Shown here one piece after another: positions 23,977 through 36,857 of a DNA stretch of 64,000 nt. This DNA is from Nyssa sinensis (lineage: Eukaryota > Streptophyta > Magnoliopsida > Cornales > Nyssaceae): NCBI GenBank assembly GCA_008638375.1, contig CM018043.1, positions 56,252,947 through 56,316,946 of the forward strand. The letters run 5' to 3'. The stretch's first letter is position 1; the number at the start of each line of letters is the position of its first letter. The position numbers were made by a program, and so were the translations under genes. The notes under the pieces are model-generated. The model searched no databases and was not told the origin of the DNA. It was given only the letters and a program-made list of their open reading frames with translations.

Positions 23977-24010
23977 CTCTTCGCCGTTCGTTCCATAGGC
24001 AGCATACCTT

Positions 24011-26229
24011 TAACAAACATCAAGTTACATTCTAGCTAGCTTCTACGATTCAAAATTTGTTTTCCTGAACTTTCTTCGAACTGACTAGCTAAAAGGAAAT
24101 TTTGAAGCAAGACAGCTGTGACCATCTATCTGCTGAAGAAAGCTTCTGGTGGGCCTTTAGGCTACAAGGTGTAGTAGTTAAGTTGGGCCTGCAAAGTAGC
24201 AAGTACTCAAGTCTTCGTCAACTCCTTTGTTTTTCAGCCTCTCCCAAAGGTAACACCCACCATCTGTAGGCCCATCCCAGAGTCCATCAGTGGAACTCAC
24301 TGGTGTTAAGATAGAAATAATAGAGTTTTTTTATGGCCCAAGTTCATACAACTAGATGTGTGTTTAGTTCAATTTAATGAATTTTAAAATAAGTATTTTC
24401 AAATTTAAAATGGGCTTTATTAATAAATTAAATGTTTGATTTAACTTATGAAATAAACCTTTTAAGATTGTAAAAAGTTCAAAATTGACGTTTTAATTAA
24501 ATTATTGGGAGAGATTTTTTTAAAATTACATTTTTTCACTACTTCTTCAAACAAGCGTTCATGTTGGTTTTTATGAATAAAAGCAACATCTATGGGCATG
24601 ATATACGGTGGGTTCTACTCCTCGTAAAAGAGTGAGATACAAGTGAGCTAAAAGTAGTGGGATAAAAAAAGTTATGCTTTTCTGAAAAAACCAAAAAACA
24701 AAAAAAGAAGAAGAAGAAGAAGTAAGGTTTAGTTCATAAATCAGGTAATGGACTATGGACTTAGGGGGCAAAAATTTTAAAATGATCAAATTTATAAAAG
24801 CTTGTTTTTTTTTCTTTTCATATTTTTGGGGAGAGGGAATTGCCCTCTCAAGGTACACATGGCTCCACTAATAGAGAATGATACTAAAATTTGAAATGAG
24901 TTTATGGCAAGGTTGGGAGTAGGTACTTCACTCCCGATTATATATTTAAATTACATAAATACTTTTAAATATTTTTATATTTTATTAAATACTCTCATAT
25001 ATATATATATAAATCTTAATGTGTATATATATAAGTAAATATAAATTTTTATTTTTAATAATATAAATTAATTACTTTGAACTTTTAAAAATTTTAAAAA
25101 TTAATTTTAGATAGAATGGGATATGACAGGAATGAGAATGGAAAAAATGATAAGTGAGGCGGGGCGGGGCGGGGCTGAAACTGGGGATGAGGACGAGAGA
25201 GGTTAATTTTTAACGGGCGGGGATGAAAAAGGGCTTCCAATCCTAAACCCGCCTGGTTGTTACTCGTCCCTCCAGCTTTATGCCTGTCCAAAAGGTTCGG
25301 TGGAATGTTCCTGAACTTTAAAAAAAAAAAACATAGAATGTCCTGAACATCTTCATATATAATAGATTGGGGTGGGAGTCGACTGGGCTTCCTTAATGGG
25401 AAGAAGCTCATATTTGGTCCAGCCCATCTTGGAACGTAAAGGTTGGGCTTAGAACCTCTTGTGAATAAAAGTAAGAGAGGCAATTTGGACATCCACCTTA
25501 TGCTGATGAATACATTTTCTGGGGATTTCATCTTCTCAGCCAATTAACTAAGAATTTTCCGAAGCATATTCAATTACACAAATTATGATTCCAAATAATG
25601 GAACATATATAGTCAAAAATATATATATATATATATATTTAACATTACCCGTTTAAAAATAAGTTTTTTATATTAAATAAATAGAAAGAGGGTAAAAACA
25701 TTTATTATGTTTTTTGGTTTTGACCCTCTTTCTAGTTATTTAACCTTGCTTGTTTAAGTATGTTCATTTTAAGTAGATGTATTATTTAAGTAATTAAGTT
25801 TCTTATCACATTTATTAGATCTAATTTCTTTCTACATGACCTTGATAGAATAGGAGTATAGAGGATTATGGAGAGTCAAAGTTTAGATAGTAAATGAATC
25901 TAAAATTAAGTACTTAATTCGAAATTAGTTGTTTTAAGTGAATTAAGTTAAAATCAACTTATGCAATTAGACTCACACTTTTAAAGCTAAAATAAACTTA
26001 TTTCAATGAGCTATTCTTAATTGATTAAACTGATGAAAAGCAATGTAATATTACTCAATTATCATTTCTTCTACTTCTTCTTCTTCTTTTTTTATCCTTT
26101 AGTCTTAATCCCAAAAACTGTTTTTCACTAACATATTTTTAGACAGCTCAATTAAAAAGATACTTAGCCAAATGACCATGTTCCTTTTTTTAGAATAATT
26201 TTCCAATGATTAATCCAATACAACACTCA
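24011..26229. other. Intergenic region, no gene recognised
   Basis: A long open frame near 25094-25543 on the - strand has no recognisable domain and starts without ATG. It overlaps a G-rich repeat. Around 25157-25190 the + strand has three GGGG runs followed by a fourth, a possible G-quadruplex, within a degraded transposon-like GGGCGGGG stretch. Confidence 0.4.
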
Positions 26230-26239
26230 AGCTCGATCT

Positions 26240-26770
26240 CGATGTCTCTCTCTCTCTCTCTCTCCCTTTCTTGCTCTCTTATTGACATTATACCTAGAAA
26301 GAACAGGTATTAAGCCCCGCGGTGTTTTATGGAACTGAAAAAGATGTGAAAGGAAAAACCCATAAAGGATCACTAAGAGGCGGTTGTTTATGGAACTGAA
26401 AAAGATGTGAAAGGAAAAACCCATAAAGGATCACTAAGAGGCAATTATAAGTGGGGCATCTGCACAGCTCAGTGAAATGGATCACTGCATGCATGCTGTT
26501 TTCAATATTATTAGCTAGAGATATCAGTGTGTCGACTCTCTCTCTCTCTCTTGTTGACATTATATCTACAAAGAACAGGCATATATTCAACCCCCCGTTT
26601 GTTCAAGATCATGAATTGCTTATCCAGCCAGTTAGATATGGAGCCTGAAAAAGATGTGAAAGGAAAAACCCATAAAGGCATCACTAGGAGGCAATTTTAA
26701 GTGGGGTATTTGCACATCTCAATGAAATGGATCACTGTTTTGTGTCTTCTATTTTTGAGATATCTGTGTA
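26240..26770. repeat. Nested tandem duplications
   Basis: A unit beginning with (CT)n and TTGACATTATA occurs at 26282 and again at 26554 (pitch 272). Within the first unit a 61-bp segment containing GATGTGAAAGGAAAAACCC is itself tandemly duplicated (26331 and 26392). The same segment recurs at about 26644. Confidence 0.85.
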
Positions 26771-28945
26771 TGTGTTTTTGTTGGGTGGTTCTTATGAATT
26801 CACTCGAATTTTTGATGACACGATGGAACCTGAAAATAAATTTTTGACCCATTTTGTTTGAGTATTTTTTATTTGATTTGTATCTTATTTTGTAACTTGC
26901 ATACATAAAGATGTTATTTTTTAGAGTTCATTTTAATAAGAAAATAATCAATTTTGTATGAGCTATCATTAAGTGTCAATAGAATTTTAGATTTGTGAGT
27001 ATTTTGCTCTTATAATTTTTTTTTCGATAAATAATGAATTGATCATCATTATCCGTGGGCACACGTATCTTATCAAACCACATATATATTGTATCTTCTC
27101 TATAATTTTTTTTTCATTTTTTTTTTGTTTGAAATTAATTTACTGTTTGTTTTTATTATTTTTGCACAACATTTTTTTTAAAAAAAAAAGAAATTCTGTT
27201 GCATTTTAGATGATTCCATTCTATAACATGTGAAATCATATGAAGGACTTAATGGAAGAGCATAATCTACATTTATTTTTTTCAATTATAGATTTTTTTA
27301 ATGATGAAACTATTTTATCACAGAATACACCAGGACCAGCGCTATCATAAGGTAACAAAAGTAATGATTTTAGGTCGGTCTTTAAAGAAGCCCTAATTTT
27401 TAGGCGTTTATAGTATAATTTAAATAGAAGTCTAAAATATCTTGAAGTTTATTTTACAAAAAAATCCTAATTTTTAAGTCTCTATAGTATAATTCAAATA
27501 AAAGTTTAAAATTCATAAAAACCTATTTTACAAAGAATGCCCCATAAACACTTTATGAAAGAAAAATTTTAATTATATTAATTGAGTATTGTTCTCATTT
27601 TCTATTAAAATATGCTTGCATAAAAATATAAATATTTCTTTGTATAGCGTAGTTTAAAATTTTGTAAATTCTTTTACTCAGAATTTTATTTCAAATTTAT
27701 TATTACTCAATATTTTTTAATTATGTAAGAATTCTATTTATATTTAGCATTTTTATCTTTTTTATTGAAATACTATTACAAAAATATTTATTAAAAGTAT
27801 TTGTATATATTTATTAGAGAATAAAAACTAACTATTTTAAAAATTATTTTAAATCAACATGCATTTTATTTAAATTTTTTTCTTCTTGCATATCAAAAGT
27901 AAGAAGAAAGTTTTTAGAAAAAAGCTTCATTTAAAATTGTCGTTTTAGACATCAAATTATCTTGAGCTGAGGCTGGAGTACATATTTTCTTAGTATGATT
28001 TATGCTTTCAAATGCTTTTGGAAAACAAAATACAACACTTTCATTAGGTACTTAAATCCCCCTTTAATTTGATGGTTTGATTCTAACACTATATTTGGAT
28101 AGACTGTGGCGTTTATTGAAACGGATGTTTCAAAATTTAAATCGAAATTTTTTTTTTTAATATTTGAATGTTTGTTTCGACGTTTTTGAAATGCCTATTT
28201 ATGCGTTTCCAAGTTCAAACACCAGTTTTGAAAAATTGATAGTGAGAAATTGTTTTCAAAATCTCGTTTTGAAAATGTCAGTTTTTATCTATATAACATA
28301 TTTAGGACTTTTAATAACTCATTTCAACATTACAATATCATTTAAACATGTTTCAAATACATTCATTTAAACATTCACGTCTAAACTTAAATTGTACCTT
28401 TTTAAATCGTGCTTTTTTCAAATCGTACATTTTCAGTACTCATACAAACGAGCACTAACACCATCTTCAACCCACTTTCAAACTTGAAGATGAGGAAGGA
28501 AAAATGGTTTTCCAACCTATCTTTTAATTGACATCAAATTTGAAAGAATGAATAGTATTTTTAATTTTGATCTTCATATTTGAAAATTTACTATTCATTT
28601 TTCAAATCATTATTCATCCACTAATTATTTTTATTATACTCTAAGCTAATAATTATTTACTTTTATATTATTTAAATTTAATTATCAAGAAAATTTTAAA
28701 TTATTATTTATTATCAAGATATTTCTTGAATATTTCATGGAATTTTTAATCCAAAAAAAGTAATAAATAATTGTGTTTTAGACATAAATAATATTACGAA
28801 AAATAGAATTTGAAGAATAAATAGTAATTTAAAAATTAATATAATCAGAATAAAAATATAAAATTCATCATCTTCAAATATTAAAAAGATATCAAAATAA
28901 AGATGAATTTAAAAATAATGAATTAAAAATGCTCCAAAGGAGTCA

Positions 28946-29336
28946 TTATAAGCTGTTGCAGGAACATTCCGGTTGGAGGCAATCTAGATACATAATGACT
29001 GGTAAAATATGACTAAAGATATAAACAAAGTCTGATTCAGTTAACATGACAAGGGGAATCAAATTCTTTGAGCAAAGCTCTGTTAAGTAGGGAAATTCAA
29101 AAAGGGAACGCAGGAAAGAAGCATAACTTTTTGACAAACTGGCACAAAACATAGCCCATCAAGGCAAAATTGTAGCTGGAACCAAACGAGGCATGCCTGT
29201 ACAAATCAAGCAACAGATCTAACTTAGTCAATTCAAAGACGGTATCAATGACATGCATTAATTTGGACCCCCACTTCGACCTATGAAATCTCTCATCAAC
29301 ACGAGGCCGTGTCCCGGCCAACCCATCCCAAACCAT
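28946..29336 (-). other. Coding-like fragment, unidentified
   Basis: About 390 bases of higher GC content have two overlapping open frames on the - strand (29336-29097 and 29152-28946), so one continuous reading would need a frame change near 29100-29150. A TTTGTACAG sequence resembling a splice acceptor lies inside. No domain is recognised. It may be a captured gene fragment or transposon interior. Confidence 0.25.
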
Positions 29337-32300
29337 TCCATGATTTACATCGCACGCATAAAAAATTATTCAATATCATTGTCAATTCATGTCATTATTT
29401 AATATATTGTGAGTTTAGGACAATATTTTACAAAATTTTTAGGATAAATTATATTAACTTTTCTTATAATTTTTGATAATTATATTTTTTTTTTTATTTT
29501 ATCTAACAATATATATATATATATATCTCATTATTTCCTCTAGCTATTTTTTTTTTAAAAAAATAACAAGACTGTCCCTTTCGTATATTTTTTTTCAATT
29601 TTTTAAAATTTGACCAATTTTTTTTTATTTTTCAAATAAATATTGATAAAAGTCTTAAATTTATTTTTATATAAAATAATATAAAAAACTTTTAAAAAAA
29701 GTTAAAAAAAATTAGTCAAAATTGAAATATGTAAAAATAAATAAATAAAAATGATAGTTATGTCATTTTAAAGAAAAAATTTTACTAGAAAGAATATCTA
29801 TATATTATCTGATAAAATAAGAGATATTAGTATAATTCTAGAAAACGTAAATAAAGTTAATGTAATTGTTAATAACTTTAAGAGAGAATAATGTAATTTA
29901 TTTAAATTTTTAATAAATAATACTTAATTCTAAAATAAATAAAAGAAATTTACTCATATCCAAATATGTGTTTTAATTAGAAATTGACTGGATCAATATA
30001 CATGTATTTTTTTATTTATTTAATTATTATCTTTTAATTAAAACTAAATGGTAACATGATATTCATATAATTATATACGTGACAAATTAAGATTACGACA
30101 CTTGTATAAATAAGAGAAGATTTTTCTTAAAATAATATTCATATAAATTTCAAGATTTTATTAATATAAAGTGAGGGTCTCAATCGTAATAGTTAGAGAC
30201 CACCCCATCGTCCACATTGCAGGACCCCTTAGTTCACCTGTGACCATCATGGAGACTATTTTCCATTCCATCTCAATCAATGGCCCATCTTCCCCCATTA
30301 ATGCCTAAAGTGTTCCTGTTGAACTCAGTGACATACCCATCAAAATCTCAATTTTTGGATCCTATACCAACCACCCACCAGATTTATGAAGAAAACTAAA
30401 CCAATGAACTTGTGACACGTAAAAAAAGTTCCTGCACCAGGTCAAATATGAAAATCACTTATGTAACTTCATGGTCCTGCTCTTAATGAAAGTGACTAGG
30501 ACAATGCCTTAATTGATATTTTTGTCTTGTGTCCATTCTTTTTATTCCCTGAAGGTTTGCCGCTAGATTGCAGAGAATTGATCTCTCAGAAATTATCCCA
30601 AATCTCTTCCAATCGTTGTTTACTATTCCTTTCTTTTTCCTTCATCCACCACTCCTTTATTGTTACACCATACGTGTTTTTATAGGTGAGAATCTTTTCA
30701 GATTAAAATTCATTGAATTAGTTCCCGTGACGATCGTTCTGGTAATTAAGTAAGAGATTATGCAAATGAAAGAAATTCATTACGAGTTAGGACGTATCTT
30801 TACCTAATCTGATAAGAATTAAGAACAGAAAAACTAGATTTAGAATATATCCAGTAACAAAAGTTTTTTTATTGAACTTTTCTTTTAAAATTAGATCTGA
30901 ATCATAACTCTGTCAGTTCGATAGTCATTTTTTGTGTAATTTGAATGTTATGTAAGTAAATTTTCAGTTTAAGATTTTCAATACGTATCCTAATCTACAT
31001 AGAAATGCATTATTATGAAAGATCAGTATCAAAATTCGGCATATCAATATGCATTCAACGTTCCAAATCACTCGCTATAATTTTCTTCTTTCTTGAAATG
31101 ATTCTAATATCAAAACTCTAGTTAACACTATATGCAACCATTTTGCAAAAGCTTCTTTAATGTACAGTTTTCAATCGAGCACCAAGCTTTCTAAATCTGA
31201 TCATTCATTAATTAGCCACTGGATTTCCACTCTTATTTATATGATGGTCAATCATCATCTCATAGAAGGACAAAATTAATCTTATTATTTTAATAATAAA
31301 AAAAATGCAGAAATGCATATCAAACAAGTTCTACGATGGGTCTTAAAAGTACAATTTTAATTCATATTTTTATAGTGAAATGTTAATTGGTATCCCACAT
31401 TGACTTTCATTGTATAAATTGCAGAATAAATTCAAAAAAGCAAAATCATGGGATAATATATCTGGTCATCATTATCAAAATCAGATTGACTTAATCGGTT
31501 AAAATAACAATCAGACATTAAATTAGTTCGATTTAATTAATTTACTCTTTATGCATATAAATCATAAAATTGGCCTATATTTCAAAAAATCGATCAAACC
31601 ATTCTTTTTCTTTTTTTTATATATATTCTTTTTAACACTTCTAACTTATTTTTTTTCTTCACAAAACCTCATTTCTTTGATAATCAAATGACAAAGTTTA
31701 AATATATATATATATATATTATTACATGTATTTTTGTTATATATAAAAATATATGAAACATATACATACAAATAATCTCACAAATTATCTCAATATTTTG
31801 TTATTTATTATTAAAAATAGAAAAAAAATTATTATTGTCTTAATTTTTTAATATATTAATTATAAAATTAATTAAAACACTAGTTGAATCAGTAAATCAT
31901 GAATTGAAATTTTTACAAGTTCAACCTGATTTCTGATAACTATGTCCGGCAAATAAAGTAGACAATACTAGAAATTTCAATCGATCCTATGATATCTTTT
32001 GAAGAGTGACGAAATTCTAAGTGTGAAGTTGAGTTTTTAAACGTACAACACGTTTTGTCAGCTAAAGATAAAACCGGTCATTAAAGCCAAAAATGTACTA
32101 TTCACTTTCTTTCCAAAGAAATTTGATAATTACTTCCAACAGGGGATGCAATGATGGTGCATGCCCCTTGAAAGAAGCTTCTGTTTCACACCCTAGTACG
32201 AACAGAGTGGAACTGTGACGGCATAGAATGAAGTTTTATCAGTTTGATCAAAAGCATTGATTCAGGACAAAGTTTTTTTGGTGGTTTCTCTTCAGCAACC

Positions 32301-32367
32301 ACCATCAACTATAAATTAAAATTGTCTGAACTACCTAAATTATAAAGGGTATGTTGTTCTTCTTTAA

Positions 32368-32400
<33 letters not shown>

Positions 32401-34187
32401 AATAGTGCATGTGAGAGAGAGGGAGTTTGGTGGGGGTCGATGTCTAGTGGGGTACCATTTGGAGTCATGTCAGGGCAACTCTTATGCATATATCATTTGA
32501 TGTAATATGTTTAAAACCTGACAAAAGATATAGTTGAATAGTAATTTAGATATGATTTTTTTTAATTTTTTTTTAAAAATTTTATAATTAATTTTTTAAA
32601 AATTATAAAAATACATTTAAATATAATAATCTAAATTATAAAAAAATTTAAAAAAAATTAAAATTAATAACTTATCAAACACATATTCTATGTTTTGAAA
32701 TTTAAAATCTGCGTTTGAAAATAAAACCAAACAAACCCTGTATTATTTGGCTGGTAAAAAATAGTAATGTTATTTTTGGTATCAGAATAGCTAATGTCAT
32801 TCATGAAATACGACTTGGATGTGTCGAACAGAAGTGAGTCTACGTTACTTTATCAACTAAATGTCAAATAAAAGTGGGGTTCACGCTATTTTACCAAGAA
32901 AAAATAATTATTATGCTAAAAAATGACATTTTAGTATTATAATAAAATTGTCAAAATTTGATATTTTTATAATGTAACAATGCCAAAGTATAGATTTGAC
33001 ATAAATAAAATAATATTTAGTATTGAAAATACTTTTAAAATTAAATTTGAGCAGTGTTATAGTATCAAAATATTATATTTTAATATTTCTGTTTTAATAC
33101 TGAGATATTATTTTTTATCGGAATAATTTTTCTTCTTCTCAAATATTAAAATGTTTTACTACTTTAGGATAATTTTAGCCATTAAATTAATAAAATTTAG
33201 ATGATTGATATGAATAATAATACTATATTTTTTATATTTCAAATTTTTATTTTAAATGACGTGTTATTAATATAAAATTGAATTATGATAATAATTAAAT
33301 TATGTACTTCATATAATTCTAACACAACCGTGGTACATCATTTAAGAAAAAAAATTTAAATATATATTTGAGAAGTATATTATTTCTTATAATATCTATA
33401 TTTGAGAGAAAATTTGAAGTTAAAATTAGAGACGTGCCTTAACATATCATTGGAGTAGCTGAGTTGAAAAGCTATGACCTGTTATTATTATACTTGTATA
33501 GGCACGGAGGGAAACACGGAGAGGGGTTTACTTTGGCTCTCACCGCCCCAGCTCCGTGAGGCGCTCATGGTAGGGACCAGAACAGTCTCATGAGTTCAAT
33601 GATGCGGTCCGCCTAATGATTGGAACCACAGCCGACCACACCGCCCACATCACCCGCTCGCTCACCAGCCTCGGCTCCTTCTTTCTTTTCTTTTTTATTC
33701 CTGGAAATCTCCCTTCTTTCCGTCATTTCCCCTCTATATCCTTTCTTTTTCCTTTTTTTTAAAAAAAATTTGAAAAATTCAATAACTAAGTAACAAAATT
33801 CATTTTTGTTAGGTGTATTATATATAATTTCTATTATTACTTATAAAAATTATTTGCATATAATTTTGACATTATATCTATAAAAATATTAATTCTTAAT
33901 TTATATTTCTTTTATAAATTTTTTTATAATTATTCTTTACAAGTTTTCTTTTTTATAGTAAACACACATCTTTTTGTTTATTTAAACATCTCTCTCTCCC
34001 CCAACCCCCCTCTCTCTCTTACTCTCTATAGTATCCATATGAATTAATTTATAATTTCATCTTTGAATGTGAAATGGGACACAGTTTAACAACAATTATC
34101 TACTTGAAATTCAAATATCTTTTAAGATCTTTTGAGGGTACTTTTACATCACTTTTCAGGTCAGTTATTTCTTAAACAATCTTAAGA

Positions 34188-34190
<3 letters not shown>

Positions 34191-34270
<80 letters not shown>
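34191..34270. repeat. (CT)32(TA)n microsatellite
   Basis: The longest uninterrupted CT/GA tract in the window, followed by about nine TA units. It is a potential target for GAGA-binding BBR/BPC proteins. Confidence 0.95.
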
Positions 34271-35280
34271 TGTTTTTACATATCAAAAAAAGAAAAGAAA
34301 AGTAATATTAAAAATTCTTGTATAATGTCTTCCAATAGAGATTTGGACTAGAAAATCTAAAAGAAAAATGAAAAAAACATATAGTGATATATTCGTGTGT
34401 AGATATATCTTCATATTTCTCTTTCGGATGTCAAATCTTTAGACTTTAAGCATTTAATAAGAGTTTTTTTTTTTTTAGAAAATCCAAGAACAAATTTTGA
34501 AGATATTAGGAAAAAAATTATTAATTCTTTCATTAATCACTAAATCGCCAATGAATGAGACAAAATAAATCTAATAAATTAAGTTAAGAAAAAAATTTCA
34601 AATGATAATATAATATGAGCAAAGCAATTGTAATTATTAAATTGTGATTTTTGAACTTGAGACTCTTCCTTATTCATGTTAAATTTCCAACTCTTCAAAA
34701 AGCTTAAACTAATAGAAGCAAATAACTTAATTAATTATCTAATATTTTATTTTTTTTCGATGTCTATTCTTAATTATAACCAATTAGAAGATTTATAAAA
34801 ACAAACTCATTGGGGGCAAGTAAAAAAAAAGTAATTTAGTAGGGAATTTTTTTTTTTAAATTTCAAAACCTCTAAAATATTTAACTAATCCATTTTTTTT
34901 TTCAAAAATCTTAGTGAGGACAGGTTTTTTTTGTTTTATAAAATAATATTTGAAATTGATTTACACATAAAGCATATGACAATATAGGAAAAAACAATTA
35001 TTAAAATAAATAATTATAATTAATAAAAATATTCAAAACAAATAACTCATAGATTAGAACAGTTCCAATGGTAAGTTAAATGGAGCTACTAAAGATAAAA
35101 TTTGGTAGGTTAACAAGAAAGTAGTGTTCCAATGGTAGTTTTTATTCCTCTCAAAATTTGACTAAAGTTAAATACTTTATTAAATATAATTTTTGTCTAT
35201 TCAAAATAGATAAAATGAACTATTACAATTCATATCAATCAGCTCAACTCTATTACAAATAAATCAACCAACTCAATCAA

Positions 35281-35420
35281 CTCGAGAGACATAACTCAAC
35301 CTAAGAGAGCCTCTTTAATATAGGTATTGGACAAATAACCTAGTCCACAACTCAAGAGACATAACTCAACCCAAGAGAGCCTCTCTAATATAGGTATTGG
35401 ACAAATAACCTAGTCCAACC
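35281..35420. repeat. 70-bp tandem duplication
   Basis: Two units, 35281-35350 and 35351-35420, differ at only a few positions. Both contain ATAACTCAACC and ATAGGTATTGGACAAATAAC. Confidence 0.9.
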
Positions 35421-36458
35421 TATAACTAGGTGAAAATAAATGTTCACATCTCTCTAGTGAAAAATGAGACTTAAACTTATGACTTTTCTTTTGAAGAAAA
35501 CATGGATGGTCAACTGGGCTTGCCCCAATTGGTATTAACTATCTATATATATGTAATATATATTAACTATATATAATAGATATAACTGAAGTGTGTGTAT
35601 ATATATATATATATAATTATCTATTGTATAATTTATGAGATTAAATATATAAAAAAAGAGTTATAGTATAAAATAATTTTTGTCACTAGTGTGGAAAGAG
35701 AAAAGTTGCGTTACAAAAATAACAGTGGATAAAATAAGAAGACAGATTATAAACAAATATTTTCATGAAAAATATAATTTTTCCTATATTTTTTGTAGGG
35801 AATCGGAAGTCACATTTTTGGGAAAAAAAGGCAGTTACCTTGATTCGATTTTACAGAAATTTTTCTCTTTCTTCTTAACCAAACGGCCAACAATTTTTTT
35901 TTCTCTTTCCTTTACTTTCGATCACTCTCCACCTAATCATAGGAGTCGTTGCTCAAATGAAAGGAACCTAAGGGGAAAAAAATGAAAGCTATTACAACTT
36001 TTTTTTATTATTATAACGATTGAGCAAAGAATTTTTTAATGGCCAAAGTTATAGCCTTCAATGTTCATGACTCTCGTGACAAAGAAATAGAGGAATGGAA
36101 ATGAAAGATGATTAGTTCTCAGCTATCCATATACGAGATAACTCGGGTTCAATTAAACTGTATCGGATGAAAAATATCTTGTATTATGGAAAAGGAAGAA
36201 AAAAAAATAACACTAAAATTGACTGAATAATTATTTTTCAGCAAAATAACAGAATTATTTCAAATTTTAGAATTATTTTAAAAATAATGACTTTGCACCC
36301 ATAAAATTCTGATTCAAATCCATTTTGAAATTTGAAGAAAATCTTAAAATTAATTCCATCCCAAGACAGACAATTTTAAAACTTACAGTGAGAAAATAAT
36401 TCTTGAATGGCCAAGGGTGTAGCTTCCATTTTCATGGCAAAGAAATAGAGGATGTGAA

Positions 36459-36483
36459 GGGGGGGGGGGGGGGGGGGCCCCCC
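36459..36483. repeat. G19C6 homopolymer tract
   Basis: Nineteen Gs directly followed by six Cs in AT-rich surroundings. It could form a G-quadruplex or a small G/C hairpin, and is also a classic site for sequencing or assembly length errors. Confidence 0.8.
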
Positions 36484-36538
36484 ATGAAGGAAAATAAATA
36501 AAGATAAATTCAAGACATAAAATTAGTTAATCAAGTTT

Positions 36539-36846
36539 ATAATTGTAAAGTGAGTCGAGTTAGCCCCGAATGCAGCATGGAAATAGTATGTTCAGGCTTC
36601 GGCTTAAGCATCATGTCGGCCTGTCCTTTACAGCCCATAAAAGTGGCCCGGTACGAGCCTACTTCGGGCAAGGCTTGGGACCGACTTGGCAGCCCACTAA
36701 GTTTCAGGCACATGACAGGGACTGAGCTAGATTGGACTGTTTTTTTTCAATACTAGACAAGACATGATTAATAAACAAACTAACCCGACCCGACCGCTAA
36801 TACTAAAGAATCCCACTTAAAGAATCGGGTCGACCTGTTACACTTC
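36539..36846. mobile_element. hAT-like non-autonomous element
   Basis: About 308 bp flanked by the direct repeat TAATCAAGTTT (36528-36538 and 36847-36857). The ends carry related inverted motifs (GTAAAGTGAGTCGAG on the left; the complement of CGGGTCGACCTGTTAC on the right), and the interior is rich in GGCCCG/GACCCG. There is no coding capacity. An 8-bp or slightly longer duplication fits hAT, but the ends are degraded. Confidence 0.55.
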
Positions 36847-36857
36847 TAATCAAGTTT

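Larger units (their letters stand above)
19492..24010 (-). pseudogene. V-ATPase proteolipid subunit c (VHA-c) pseudogene
   Basis: Two exons of a VHA-c-like gene are recognisable on the - strand. The upstream exon (about 24010-23706) encodes [18 protein letters not shown] and [15 protein letters not shown]. In broken frames it continues with the INPKA, LFDG, AHLS and GLACGLAG segments. The last exon (19625-19492) encodes ANAQQ, MILILILAEAFALYGL and, in another frame, QSRAE followed by TAG. Compared with the family pattern there are extra bases before and within GTAKSG, a GV expansion, about 4 inserted bases after AVIII, 2 missing bases after LFDG, single-base losses after GLAG and before FVG, and a shift near ILSS. 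The acceptor (CTGCAG|AG) and a donor-like GCTAG|GTAGTT are kept around a 4.08-kb intron, so this is a duplicated, not processed, copy. The first exon with the N-terminal helix was not found. Confidence 0.85.
26771..35280. other. Gene-poor AT-rich region
   Basis: No gene is recognised. Landmarks: a possible MITE at about 28448-28940; a coding-like fragment at 28946-29336; a plant foldback-type repeat at about 29430-29900; a GC-rich island at about 33495-33680; and the microsatellite at 34191-34270. The remainder is low-complexity AT-rich sequence. Confidence 0.45.

Noticed and set aside
25094..25543. 149-codon frame on the - strand
   Set aside because: It starts with TTG rather than ATG, overlaps a G-rich repeat and poly(A) tract, is rich in Pro/Phe/Leu from low-complexity sequence, and shows no domain.
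28448..28940. MITE with CACCATCTTCAACCC-like ends
   Set aside because: Terminal inverted repeats are too weak and no target duplication was found, so it is noted only as a possible relative of 38060-38815.
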